Source: CALDTK01 sp965213735 (GTDB lineage Bacteria > Bacteroidota > Bacteroidia > Chitinophagales > Saprospiraceae). Taken from it: 64,000 nucleotides of DNA. How positions within the stretch are numbered: the stretch's first letter is position 1; each line of letters opens with the position of its first letter. The DNA is taken from contig CBDCAB010000006.1 of NCBI GenBank assembly GCA_965213735.1, forward strand, positions 310,001 to 374,000, read 5' to 3'. Positions 25,037 through 35,000 of the stretch are shown piece by piece. Under the pieces are notes generated by a model, which was not told the origin of the DNA, did no database searches, and saw only the letters and a list, made by a program, of their open reading frames with translations. Made by a program: the position numbers and the translations under genes.

Positions 25037-26257
25037 ATGGCAGCCACTCCCCTCAAACTCGGCATTATTCGCGAAGGCAAGCTTCCACCTGATAGTCGTG
25101 TGGTGCTTGCGCCAAAACTCGCTGCAGAAGTCGCGGCCATGCCCAGCATCGATCTGGTGATTCAACCTTCTGCGGGTCGGTGTTTTCCCGATGCTGCCTA
25201 CACCGCGCTCGGGCTCAAACTGCAGGAAGACCTGAGTGATCGCGATGTGCTAATTGGGGTGAAAGAGGTGCCTATCGAGCAATTGATTGCTGGCAAAACC
25301 TATTTCTTCTTCAGTCACACGCATAAGGAGCAAGCTTACAACCGGGAGCTTCTGCGGGCCATTTTAGCCAAGAAAATTACGCTTATTGACTATGAGCGCC
25401 TTACGACAGATGAAGGTGTGAGGCTGATTGCATTCGGGCGATTTGCTGGTATGGTGGGTGCTCACCACGCTTTGCGTGCATGGGGCCTCCGCTCAGGCAA
25501 TTATGATTTGCCGCAGATGAACTCCTTTGAAGATTATGAGGCGGCCAAGGCAGCTTACGCCAAAACTGATTTTGGCGAAGTGCGCATCGTCAGCACCGGC
25601 ACAGGCAGGGTGGGTAAAGGCGCAGTAGAAGTGCTGCGGGACGCAGGTTTAACCGAACTCACCAATGTTGGATTTCTAGCCGGAAAAGGGAAAGGTGCTG
25701 TTTTCACGAAAGTGGGTGTAAAACACTACGTGCAGCGCAAAGACGGACGTGAATTTCACAAACGAGACTTTTTTGCAGACCCCAGTGAGGATTACGAAAC
25801 TGCTTTTGTGCCTTTCGTCAAAGCGGCCGATGTGATGGTCCATGGTATTTTTTGGGATAATCGTGCTCCTGCCATGTTTAGCCTTGAGGATATGCAGCAG
25901 GAGGACTTTCGCATCAAAGTCATTGCGGATGTGACCTGTGACATCTATCCTGTAACGAGTATTCCTGCTACGCGTCGAGCATCAACGATAGAAGACCCCT
26001 ACTTCGGCTTTGATGTGCGCACCGAGATGCTCACCGAGCCGTTTGCAGATGGCGCGATAACGATGATGACGGTCGACAACCTCCCGAACGAAATGCCGCG
26101 GGATGCATCGAATTCCTTTGGAATGATGTTTACCCAGGAGATACTACCCGAACTGCTCAAGGATGAGTCGTCGATTCTCGAGCGCGCAACGATTGCTCGC
26201 GATGGTGAATTGACGGCAGATTACTCCTATCTCGAAAATTTTGTGGCAGGACATTAA
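25037..26257 (+). CDS. Alanine/saccharopine dehydrogenase-like NAD(P)-dependent oxidoreductase
   Basis: A 406-residue cytoplasmic enzyme. The N-terminal half has the AlaDh/PNT substrate-domain pattern: LGIIREGKLPPDSRVVLAP (residues 7-25, order as seen), VLIGVKEVP near 75, FFFSHTHKEQ near 94, and FGRFAGMVGAHHALRAWG near 140. The C-terminal half holds a nucleotide-binding fold (VRIVSTGTGRVGKGAVEVL near 185), then VIADVTCDI and MTVDNLPNEMPRDAS, typical of yeast-type saccharopine dehydrogenase (lysine-forming) and its bacterial relatives. The exact substrate, saccharopine or another amino-acid adduct, is not certain. A perfect vegetative promoter precedes it, and a 15/17 copy of the 17-mer lies at 25551-25567. 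Confidence 0.85.
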   Translation: MAATPLKLGIIREGKLPPDSRVVLAPKLAAEVAAMPSIDLVIQPSAGRCFPDAAYTALGLKLQEDLSDRDVLIGVKEVPIEQLIAGKTYFFFSHTHKEQAYNRELLRAILAKKITLIDYERLTTDEGVRLIAFGRFAGMVGAHHALRAWGLRSGNYDLPQMNSFEDYEAAKAAYAKTDFGEVRIVSTGTGRVGKGAVEVLRDAGLTELTNVGFLAGKGKGAVFTKVGVKHYVQRKDGREFHKRDFFADPSEDYETAFVPFVKAADVMVHGIFWDNRAPAMFSLEDMQQEDFRIKVIADVTCDIYPVTSIPATRRASTIEDPYFGFDVRTEMLTEPFADGAITMMTVDNLPNEMPRDASNSFGMMFTQEILPELLKDESSILERATIARDGELTADYSYLENFVAGH

Positions 26258-26268
26258 GCAGCACACCT

Positions 26269-28602
26269 ATGAATAACACTGGCGCTCACAACGGCTACCT
26301 CGACGTAGGTGAATACCTCGCCGAGAATGCCAATGATCGCCAACCTTACGACTCCTACTGGTCGCTGGCGCCACTGCTCGAATACAGCAATCAACTTACG
26401 CCTGAAGATCGCCAATGGCTCCAGAGTCTTGAGGATAAAATGTCTACCTACCGCAGCGACGCCGCCGATGCCGAATCACCACTCGATGAGCGGGATGTAC
26501 ACGCGCTCGTGCGGTTTTTCTTCCCCCCCTTTAAGCACTCTATGCGGTTGGGAGCGCTGTTGCAGCCGCTCTCTCCGCGACAAGCCTTGGCCACTAGCGC
26601 CTGGCTCGAACTGCTGCAGAGCGGCAACCTAAGTCTTGGCCGTGAAATACGCTCGCAATCGGCTGCTGTGCGAGCCGGCATGATCATTCTCAACCAGCAT
26701 TACGGCCAGGCCTTGGAGGAGGCACACGAGACTATCCTCGATTACTACGATGAGCATTCTGGCCTCACGTCGCACCTGCGCGTCATGTCTGGCTACGATT
26801 ATGTGGAGGTGATGCTCAATGGTGAAAAGCCTAATCTCGAGCAGCGAGATATCCGCAACCTGCTCGGCAATCCGAACGACACAGACCTTTGGGAGCAGCT
26901 GCTGCCACCTTCCGTCTTTAGTTTTCGTGGCTTGGAGATCAACCACATCCTCGACGCGACGCAAGAAGTCTCGCACGCGCGCTTGCAACGTCTGCTCCTC
27001 AAGCGAGAAGCGGTTTTGAGCGAAAGCCGCATTGCCCAACTGGAAGAAGTGCTCAAGGGCTACCTCCGCGTGAGTGACTTGCGCATGGGGATTATGGCGC
27101 TTGATTATCCACTGTCGCAGGCTGTCGCACACCGCTACCTCATTCGTCAAGATCTACTCGGAGCCAAAATTGAACGGGTGCTAGATCCTAGCTACGGTGA
27201 CTCTATCTACAGAGAAACCTGCGCTCACGGCAATGTGCGTATCTACGACGACCTGCACGATTGCCTTGCCGAGACAGGCGAGCTCGAGGAACGACTCATG
27301 GAAAAAGGTATTCGCAGTCTCGTGCTGGTGCCGCTGTTTGGTAAAGGCGACCATATCATTGGTATGCTCGAACTGGCCAGCAAACGACCTTTTGCGTTTA
27401 GCAATCTGGTGCTATATCAACTCGATGCTATCGCCCCACTTTTTCGCCAGGCTATCCGCAGGAGCCGCGATGACATGGAGGCGCGTATCCAGTCGGTGAT
27501 GCGCAAAAATTTTACAGCGCTCGATCCGAGTATTGAGTGGCGCTTCGTGCAAGCTGCAGCCGAACTCATTGAGCACGAACAAAATGCCGACGAGGAAGAA
27601 GAACAAGAACAGTCGACGATCGAAGAAATACGCTTCGAAAAAGTGTGGGCGCTGTACGCTCAGGCAGACATCGTGAGTAGCTCCTACATGCGCAATGAAG
27701 CCATTCGCAAAGACCTTCTACTCGAACTCAGAGCCGCACGAAAACTACTCAAGGATCCTGCAATTGCCCTGCGCTTTCCGCTAGCTGGCAAGCTCGTCTT
27801 TGACGTCGACGAACTCATCGCTGCCCTCGAAGAAGAAATGAGTCCCAATGAGGAGCAGCGAGTTATCGACTTTTTGCGCCACAGCTTCAAGCCGACGGTA
27901 AAGCAGCTCAGTCATATGAGCGAGCTGAAGGAGCGCGTGAAATCATACTCGAACAATCTCGAAGCCTCACGCAAAAATGGACTCACCCACCGCGAAGCCT
28001 ACGAGCAGAGTGTTCGTAAGGTGACCAACGTGGTCAACAATGTCATCTCGAAGCAGCAAGCAGAGGCTCAACGCATCGTGCCGCACTACTTCAATAAATA
28101 CCGCACCGACGGCATCGAATTTAATATGTACGCTGGGCAGAGTTTGCTCCGCGATGGAACTTTTTCGAAGGTGCATTTGCAAAACTTGCGCCTTTGGCAA
28201 CTGCAGACGATGGTGTATGTCACCAAAGCAATTGCTGGGCTTCAGGATAGCCTAGCTATGCCGATGAGCACTGCTCAGCTAATTTTTGTATTCGGTACTA
28301 CTATTACCATTCAGTTTAGAATGGATGAAAAGCGCTTTGATGTTGAGGGAGCTTATAATGTGCGCTATGAAGTCATCAAGAAGCGAATTGATAAAGCATT
28401 GATAAGAGGTTCAGAAGAACGACTTACACTTGCCGATCATGTTGCGATTGTCTATACCCACCATTCCGACAGGCGCATGTACCATGAATTTATCGAATAC
28501 CTACACGGCATCGGTGAAGTGAAGCATGAAGCCGAAGATTTAGAACTCGAGCCGATGCAAGGTGTTGATGGACTTTATGCTATTCGGGTCAAAGTTGTCT
28601 AG
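26269..28602 (+). CDS. Large GAF-domain protein of unknown function
   Basis: A 777-residue soluble protein with no signal or membrane segment. A GAF domain is visible at about residues 270-410 (GIMALDYPLSQAVAHRY, later IRSLVLVPLFGKGDHIIGML and LELASKRPFAFSNLVLYQLD in order), which suggests binding of a small ligand or a role in signalling. The first 260 residues are helical and unlike known domains; the last 350 include an acidic Glu-rich patch (DEEEEQEQ near 445) and two further folded segments. It has no kinase, cyclase or HTH domain. It begins 11 bases after the dehydrogenase stop and its end is one base from the stop of the convergent HD-PycTM gene. Confidence 0.75.
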   Translation: MNNTGAHNGYLDVGEYLAENANDRQPYDSYWSLAPLLEYSNQLTPEDRQWLQSLEDKMSTYRSDAADAESPLDERDVHALVRFFFPPFKHSMRLGALLQPLSPRQALATSAWLELLQSGNLSLGREIRSQSAAVRAGMIILNQHYGQALEEAHETILDYYDEHSGLTSHLRVMSGYDYVEVMLNGEKPNLEQRDIRNLLGNPNDTDLWEQLLPPSVFSFRGLEINHILDATQEVSHARLQRLLLKREAVLSESRIAQLEEVLKGYLRVSDLRMGIMALDYPLSQAVAHRYLIRQDLLGAKIERVLDPSYGDSIYRETCAHGNVRIYDDLHDCLAETGELEERLMEKGIRSLVLVPLFGKGDHIIGMLELASKRPFAFSNLVLYQLDAIAPLFRQAIRRSRDDMEARIQSVMRKNFTALDPSIEWRFVQAAAELIEHEQNADEEEEQEQSTIEEIRFEKVWALYAQADIVSSSYMRNEAIRKDLLLELRAARKLLKDPAIALRFPLAGKLVFDVDELIAALEEEMSPNEEQRVIDFLRHSFKPTVKQLSHMSELKERVKSYSNNLEASRKNGLTHREAYEQSVRKVTNVVNNVISKQQAEAQRIVPHYFNKYRTDGIEFNMYAGQSLLRDGTFSKVHLQNLRLWQLQTMVYVTKAIAGLQDSLAMPMSTAQLIFVFGTTITIQFRMDEKRFDVEGAYNVRYEVIKKRIDKALIRGSEERLTLADHVAIVYTHHSDRRMYHEFIEYLHGIGEVKHEAEDLELEPMQGVDGLYAIRVKVV

Positions 28603-28603
28603 T

Positions 28604-29893
28604 CTAGCGGCGAATGCTATCAATCCCGGTGGGCATGATGACGCTTTCGGGTAGTTCGACAGCGTTGCCAAGTGGGCCTGACCAGTAGAAAGCCACCACA
28701 AAACTCACCGCGCTAAGTACCATTCCGACGAGGAAAATGCCGTAGCAGATGCGCAGCCGGTTAAACTTTTCTCCGAGTGCGACGCCCAGCCAATAGAGGT
28801 CGTTCATCACCGACTCGTCGAGCACTTCTTGGCTCGCCAGCACCTCCCGCAGACCTTCTTTATACTTTTTCAACTCCATATTGTAGTAGTTGCCGAAAAA
28901 GAACAGGTTGGTCTTGCCCGTATCTAAGGTAGCCATGTCGGTGGTGCCACTCGTCTTCACCGGTCGCGTGGCGAGGGTAGCGTAGGTAATAGCTAGTATA
29001 CAGGTCACCAAAAGAAAAGCACCTGGTACTACCAGATAATGAAATTGCGGAATGTATGCAGCGAGAATAGGCATACCGAGAGTGAGAATAGCAGCATTAA
29101 TGGAAAGCATAATATTTGCTTTGCCATCTGCAATAGAGGTAAGATCTATGTTATTGCGCAGCGTCGTTTTGAGCATCATCTGCGCCGACTTTTCGGATTG
29201 AATTGCTGTTTTAGAGCTCTTCTTCTTTTTCTTTTTTTCTTTCTTCTTCTTTTTCTTGATACGCTTAGCGAGGCGCTCTTCGAGAATGTCTTTGTTGCGC
29301 AGTTTTTGATTGCCGTAAAGTCGCTCAGCGGCAGGGGTGAGGTAGGTGTGGGAGTCGAAGAAAGCGATATTCTCTTCGAGCCACTGGATACGATCGGCTA
29401 CATGTAGGCGACCTTGATTGTCCCACTCTTTGCGCAACTTCTTCAGACGCGAACGGTAGTCAGGCCTGCCGAGACCGCTCAAATCGGCATCGCGCATCGC
29501 CTTCTCGAGCTCTGTTTGTGGTTTGTAGCGAATGTCGGTGGCCATGATCAGCGAGCGCACCAATTCCATGCGGTGCTCAGGATAGCCTTGCTGCTGCAAA
29601 AAGTCCATAGCAGCCTCGGCGCTCACTTCCTCGTGGCCGATTGGATTGTCATCGCAGGAGAGCATGCCGATGTCGTGCCACCAGGCGGCGAGCAGCAAAG
29701 TTTCGTGATCTTCAGCAGTAAAGTTGGAAAAGAGCGCGATGCGATCTGCGGCTTCTACTACATCTTTGGTGTGATCGTAGGAGTGGTAGAGAAGATTTGA
29801 TCCATCGAGTTCACGAAAGCGTTTTTCGACTTCGGCTTGTGAAGCAACTACGATTGGACTTAACCTGACATCAGGTTTGAGAGTTTCGGCCAT
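28604..29893 (-). CDS. HD-domain protein fused to a Pycsar-type transmembrane module (DUF5706)
   Basis: A 429-residue protein with two parts. The N-terminal HD phosphohydrolase-like domain has YHSYDHT (His37/His41), AAWWHDIGM (His73-Asp74) and GHEEVSAEAA, then DADLSGLG near 155: the full metal ligand set H...HD...D seems present. A Lys-rich linker (about 208-232) follows, then the DUF5706/PycTM module: NNIDLTSIADGKANIMLSIN, two membrane helices, and a second helix pair near 380-405. PycTM is known as the membrane effector of Pycsar defence. No cyclase gene is adjacent, so a defence role is not shown. Start at 29893 (MAETL), 20 bases after the oligopeptidase stop; the frame is open upstream but would overlap that gene. 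Confidence 0.85.
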   Translation of the reverse strand: MAETLKPDVRLSPIVVASQAEVEKRFRELDGSNLLYHSYDHTKDVVEAADRIALFSNFTAEDHETLLLAAWWHDIGMLSCDDNPIGHEEVSAEAAMDFLQQQGYPEHRMELVRSLIMATDIRYKPQTELEKAMRDADLSGLGRPDYRSRLKKLRKEWDNQGRLHVADRIQWLEENIAFFDSHTYLTPAAERLYGNQKLRNKDILEERLAKRIKKKKKKEKKKKKKSSKTAIQSEKSAQMMLKTTLRNNIDLTSIADGKANIMLSINAAILTLGMPILAAYIPQFHYLVVPGAFLLVTCILAITYATLATRPVKTSGTTDMATLDTGKTNLFFFGNYYNMELKKYKEGLREVLASQEVLDESVMNDLYWLGVALGEKFNRLRICYGIFLVGMVLSAVSFVVAFYWSGPLGNAVELPESVIMPTGIDSIRR

Positions 29894-29913
29894 TGTTGAA
29901 AGCAACAACAAAC

Positions 29914-32073
29914 TTAATGATTTCGGTTCGCTTCCGCCAGTGTGAGTAGCCAAGCATATTCCATCGCCGTTTCTTTGTAGCGGGCAAACCTTCCCGAAGC
30001 GCCACTGTGGCCGGTCTCCATGTTGGTGTGCAGCAAGAGCTGGTTGTCGTCGGTCTTCACGTCTCGCAGCTTAGCCACCCACTTCGCTGGCTCCCAGTAC
30101 TGCACCTGGCTATCGTGCAAGCCTGTGGTGACGAGTAGGTTGGGGTAGGCCTTCGCTTCTACTTGATCGTAGGGTGAATAACTTAGCATGTAGTCGTAGT
30201 AGACCTTATCGTTGGGATTGCCCCACTCATCAAATTCTCCCGTCGTGAGCGGAATTGACTCATCGAGCATGGTGGTTACCACATCTACGAAGGGTACAGA
30301 CGCTATTATACCTGCCCAAAGTGCTGGTGCTTGATTAATGACGGCGCCCATGAGCAAGCCACCAGCCGAGCCACCCATTGCATAAAGTTGATCTGGAGCG
30401 GCATATTCCTGCTCGATAAGCCACCTACCAGCATCGACAAAGTCGTTGAAGGTGTTCTCCTTCTTGAGGAGCTTGCCATCCTCGTACCACTGCCTACCCA
30501 GTTCTTCACCACCGCGGATATGTGCGATGACATAGATAAATCCGCGATCGAGCAGACTAAGTCGCACACTCGAAAAGTAGGGGTCCATCGAATTGCCATA
30601 GCTGCCGTAGCCGTATAGCAGCAGTGGTGCTGAGCCATCGATGGGTGTGTCTTTGTGTCTCACGATGCTCAGCGGCACCCGCACGCCATCGCGCGCTGCA
30701 AATTCAACCCGATCACTGAGGTAGTCGCCGGGATCAAACTCACCTAACACTTCCTGTCGCTTCAGCAGCTCGAGCTCGCCGGTGAGCACATTGTAATCGT
30801 AGACGCTGTTGGGCGTAGTCATGCTCGTGAAGCCAACACGCACCACGGGCGTATCGTACTCCTTGTTGGTAGAGGTATAGCTGAGGTAGGCTTCCTCGCC
30901 AAAATCGATATGGTGATCTGCTAAGGTCTTGCTAGCTTTTGCATCACCTGCACCGCTAGGCGACAAAGGCAAGACGCGCTGTTTGACGATGCCGCGGATG
31001 CGTTCGCTCACGAGCAGGTAATCCTTGAACACCTCGAGGTTTTCGATGAGCACCGTATCGCGCGCTGGCACTACGTCCTCCCAGTGCTCCTGGCTAGTTT
31101 TGCCGACAGGCGCCTTAGCAATCTTAAAGTTTACAGCATCTTTATTGGTGCGGATATACCAGGTGTCACCCGCATGGTTGATGCCGTATTCGAGCTTTGC
31201 AGCGCGGTTGCGTGGCTCAAAGACTTTCCACTCGCCATCAGGCTGATCAGCAGGTATATAGCGCGCCTCACTCGTGAGTGTCGCCTCAGAATGAATGACG
31301 ATGAAATCTTTGCTTTTAGTTTTATAGATGTAGGTATAAAAGGTTGGGTCAGCTTCGTGATAAACTTCTACATCTTCCTCTGCAGGAGTACCGAGCACAT
31401 GCTTGTAGACGCGGTCGGGCCGTAAGGTTTCGTCTTTGCGCGTATAGAAGATCGTCTTGTTGTCGGCAGCCCAGACCACATTGCCCGCAGTGTTCTCCAG
31501 CCTATCGTCCAGCATTTCGCCTGTCGTCAAATTCTTGAAGCGCAGGGTATAGATGCGGCGACTCAGGGTATCCTCGGCATAGACGAGTAGCTCGTTGTTG
31601 GGGCTGACTTCTCGCGTGCTTACATCGTAATAGCTAAAGGGTTTAGCCAATTCATTGACATCGAGCAGCACTTCTTCCTGACCGGATTCACCACCACGTT
31701 TGCGGATGTGTACAGGATGCTCGTTGCCCTCTGTATAGCGCGTGCTGTAGAGGTAGCCATTGTCCATGTAAGGCACCGACTCATCGTCTGGCTTGATACG
31801 AGCTACGATTTCCTTAAAAAGCTTCTCTTGCAACTCTTGGTAGGAAGCCATCATGGCATCCTTGTAAGCGTTTTCCGCATTGAGGTAAGCAATCACCGCT
31901 GGATCTTCGCGCTGGTTGAGCCAATAATAATTGTCCACCCTGTCGTGGCCGTGCGCGCTGAGGGTTTTCGGCTGCTTCTCGGCAACAGGAGGGGTGGGCT
32001 GGGCAGTGGCTGGCATAGTCATACCGGCAACTAACGCAAACAGCAGAAAAAGGGTGAGCGACGCGTGGTTCAT
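29914..32073 (-). CDS. Prolyl oligopeptidase family serine protease (oligopeptidase B-like, S9A)
   Basis: A 719-residue exported peptidase. A signal peptide covers about residues 1-24 (FLLFALVAGMTMPATAQ). The N-terminal beta-propeller (about 60-420) is followed by the alpha/beta-hydrolase domain: YGSYGNSMDP, AHIRGGEELGRQWYEDGK, the catalytic serine in MGGSAGGLLMG (about residue 565), aspartate in GLHDSQVQYWEP and histidine in ETGHSGASGR. The tripartite DESIPLTTGEFDEWGNP segment is typical of oligopeptidase B, which cleaves after Arg/Lys in short peptides. Located between tamB and the HD-PycTM gene on the same strand with gaps of about 20 bases, probably one transcript. Confidence 0.94.
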   Translation of the reverse strand: MNHASLTLFLLFALVAGMTMPATAQPTPPVAEKQPKTLSAHGHDRVDNYYWLNQREDPAVIAYLNAENAYKDAMMASYQELQEKLFKEIVARIKPDDESVPYMDNGYLYSTRYTEGNEHPVHIRKRGGESGQEEVLLDVNELAKPFSYYDVSTREVSPNNELLVYAEDTLSRRIYTLRFKNLTTGEMLDDRLENTAGNVVWAADNKTIFYTRKDETLRPDRVYKHVLGTPAEEDVEVYHEADPTFYTYIYKTKSKDFIVIHSEATLTSEARYIPADQPDGEWKVFEPRNRAAKLEYGINHAGDTWYIRTNKDAVNFKIAKAPVGKTSQEHWEDVVPARDTVLIENLEVFKDYLLVSERIRGIVKQRVLPLSPSGAGDAKASKTLADHHIDFGEEAYLSYTSTNKEYDTPVVRVGFTSMTTPNSVYDYNVLTGELELLKRQEVLGEFDPGDYLSDRVEFAARDGVRVPLSIVRHKDTPIDGSAPLLLYGYGSYGNSMDPYFSSVRLSLLDRGFIYVIAHIRGGEELGRQWYEDGKLLKKENTFNDFVDAGRWLIEQEYAAPDQLYAMGGSAGGLLMGAVINQAPALWAGIIASVPFVDVVTTMLDESIPLTTGEFDEWGNPNDKVYYDYMLSYSPYDQVEAKAYPNLLVTTGLHDSQVQYWEPAKWVAKLRDVKTDDNQLLLHTNMETGHSGASGRFARYKETAMEYAWLLTLAEANRNH

Positions 32074-32094
32074 GCTCGAAAGGTACACGAGTGG

Positions 32095-35000
32095 CTACCG
32101 ACTGGCATCGCGAAAGATGATCGGACCTTCTTCCTCCTTACGCTTGGCTTTATCAACAGCCCCAAATAGCTCGGCAAAGCTGTTGAACTGGCGCCGCCAC
32201 GTTAATCCTACTCCGGCTCTGTTTCTATTGAAGTCTTGAAAGTCAACGTTGCGACTGGCAAAAGTTTTGAGCCGCAAACGCCTATCTTCTGTGAGTGCAT
32301 AACTCACTTCGAATCTACCCGCAGTTAATTGACCTTGACCTGCGGAAGCTACCGTCTGTCCAAAATTAGCGCCTATACCTACTTCCAGGCGATCATCGAA
32401 GAAGTAGGTGCGCAGTTGCGTGCGTAAGTCACTACCCACTGTGTTTGCTCCCGCCAGTGATGTATTATTTTGCAGTGTAATATCAATATCTATTCCGCTT
32501 AACGCACCTTCCGACCCAGCGAGGGAGGTAAACAATTCCGTTAAGAGATAACTCAGTTGATTGCTGAATAATTCGGATATCGTGTTGAAGCCGACGGAGC
32601 TAGCTTGCAGTTGATTTATCTCCGGCAGGAACTGTCCTATGACGATGAGGCCAAATACCTGTCTATTCAGTAAATTTTCATCCGCCTTAATCAAAGTTAA
32701 TTTTGCATTGACATAATTTCGTAGTTGCCCCTGAAGATCAGGGAGTTCAATATCGAAGCTCAAATCGGGTCGCTGTAGATCGCCTCTCAGGTTGAGAAAC
32801 AAATCCACGGGTGTACGCTGCCGCGCCAGCTCGAGCAGTGCTCCATTGTTGGCGCTAAGCACTTCTGTATATTCTGGGATAAGTGTAATAGGCGCTACTG
32901 CCAATCCCTTATAGGCTGCGGTAATATCGAGTTGTGCGGTAAAAGGATCGCCATCCCAGCTAATGGTGCCACCGGGCTGAATGTTAAATGGTTTATTTAC
33001 GACATTAAGCAGCGTAAACAAGTAATCCCCTTCAGTTACTGTATATTCTCCATACATAGAGTAGCTACCCGAGCGGCGCACGTTGATCTGAATGCTACCT
33101 GTGCCCTGCCCTCGAAGGATATCTCCTGCTGCCTCGTCGAACACAATCAAGAGTTCGGCTGCGGGGCGTACATCAATATCCATATCTAAGTTGATGCCTC
33201 GCAAAAAGCTAGCGACTTCCCGTCGGGTGCTGTCTTCTGGCTGGCGGAAGTTGATGAAGCGCAAATCGCCCTCTGTCGTGCTACCATTAACAGGAAAGAC
33301 GATGCGGGAGCCTCTCAACGCTGCAGCATCGATGTCGATATTGGTTTGATTAAAAGGGCCTGAGAATGCCACTCGCCCAGCCGTAAAGGCGGATCCATAA
33401 TAGAGCGGGTTGTCATTCTTATCTGTATTGAGTACGCTCAGTCGATTGGTATTAATCGCTACGTCTAGTGTCCACTTGAGTAGTTTTTCGTGCACCAAAC
33501 CACCGGTGATGGTAGCAGTGTTACCAAAGCGATCCCGTATTTCACGCCCGGAAGCATCGAGCAGCCGATCATTGATTGTGACATACTGACTGTCGATGAA
33601 ATAGCGTGTCTTTAAGTAATCTATAGTAAGTGCACAGTCGTCAACGAGTATTCCACCTTCAGGAGTCATGTTCTTGGGAGTGCCGAACACATGTAAGTTT
33701 GCGCCTAATTTGCCTCGCAGATCTGTGATGCCTGGAATGAAATAGCTGAGAAAAGACATGTCGAAGTCTTCACTCTGGAGCTTGGCATCAAAATATTGGG
33801 CAGGTCGTGGTTCTCCATCAATGATCACCCCATCTTTAGGAGCTAGAGTGGCATCGAGTATGGCTTGTTGCCCCAATCGGCTAAAGGTTGTGTAGGTAAC
33901 GAGCGGAGATTGTTCATCTGCAAGATCGATGAGGGTCTGTAAGGCTCCCCAGTCGACGCCGTTTACTGTAAAGGTGTCTATGCTTGCGCTAAAACTTATT
34001 CCTTCTCGTGCATAAATATCATCGGCTGTAAAGAATGCATCCACTTCGCCGGCTATTTGGATTTTTTCAGGATTTAGATAGGCATTAAGTAAATCAATAT
34101 TAAACTGTCGTAAAAACACATTTAGGCCACGAGAGCCGACTGTTTCTAATTCGATAAATCTACCACCAGCTGTAAGTTGTACATCACGTGCAATGAGTCT
34201 TCGCTTGCCCACCACGAGTTCGTTGCCTGGCTCTACTGTCCAACGCTCGCCGCCGATGTCGATGTGACTACTCGGATCGAGGGTGAAGGTTACCGCCGTG
34301 TCTTCGAGCACTATGGCACCTGCGAAGTTGATCTCGCCGAGCACACTCGTAGCAGTATCGGCAGCAACGCTAAACCTGATATCACCATCGGCATACTCGC
34401 TATACACCTGCAAATCCTTAAAGCCATAGGCCCCAAAATCGAGTTGCTGCGCCCGAGCACTCAAATCCAACTCGCCCGACTGCCCGCGCAAATCAAAGCC
34501 TAAATTGAGTAGCGTAATCCCGGTCACCACTGGGTGTGCACTCGAAAAGCTCAAGTCGAGGTTGTCAGTCTCCGTATCGTACGTCATGGCTAGCTGACTG
34601 CCTGACAGTTGACTTGCCGGCACGTTAAAAGCCTCGAGCAGACTGTCTACAGCGAGCAGTTTAGCTTCAAAGCTGATGCTCATATTGGTGCTGTCGCGTG
34701 CGGGCGCAGGAGGGAGCTTGAGCTGGGCGTAGAGTTCAGGATAGGTTTTGGCGAAAGCTGCCTGCAACACTTTCGGCAAGGTGCGCAACTGATACTTACC
34801 CGATAAATCAGCAAGCGCAAAAGGGCTATTCACCGACAGGCGCTTACCCCCATCAGGCGCTATCACCTGCTGAGCACTCAACTCATCGATGGTATAACTC
34901 TTACCCGCAGGATTGTTGACCACAAACGAGCGCACCGTCGCCTGCCCACGCAGATTGTCGAGGTCGAGCGTATTAGACTGTATCTCCAGCTCGCCTGCAA

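Noticed and set aside
28604..29893. Complete Pycsar defence operon
   Set aside because: Only an effector-like module is present; neighbours are housekeeping genes and no cyclase is within the window.
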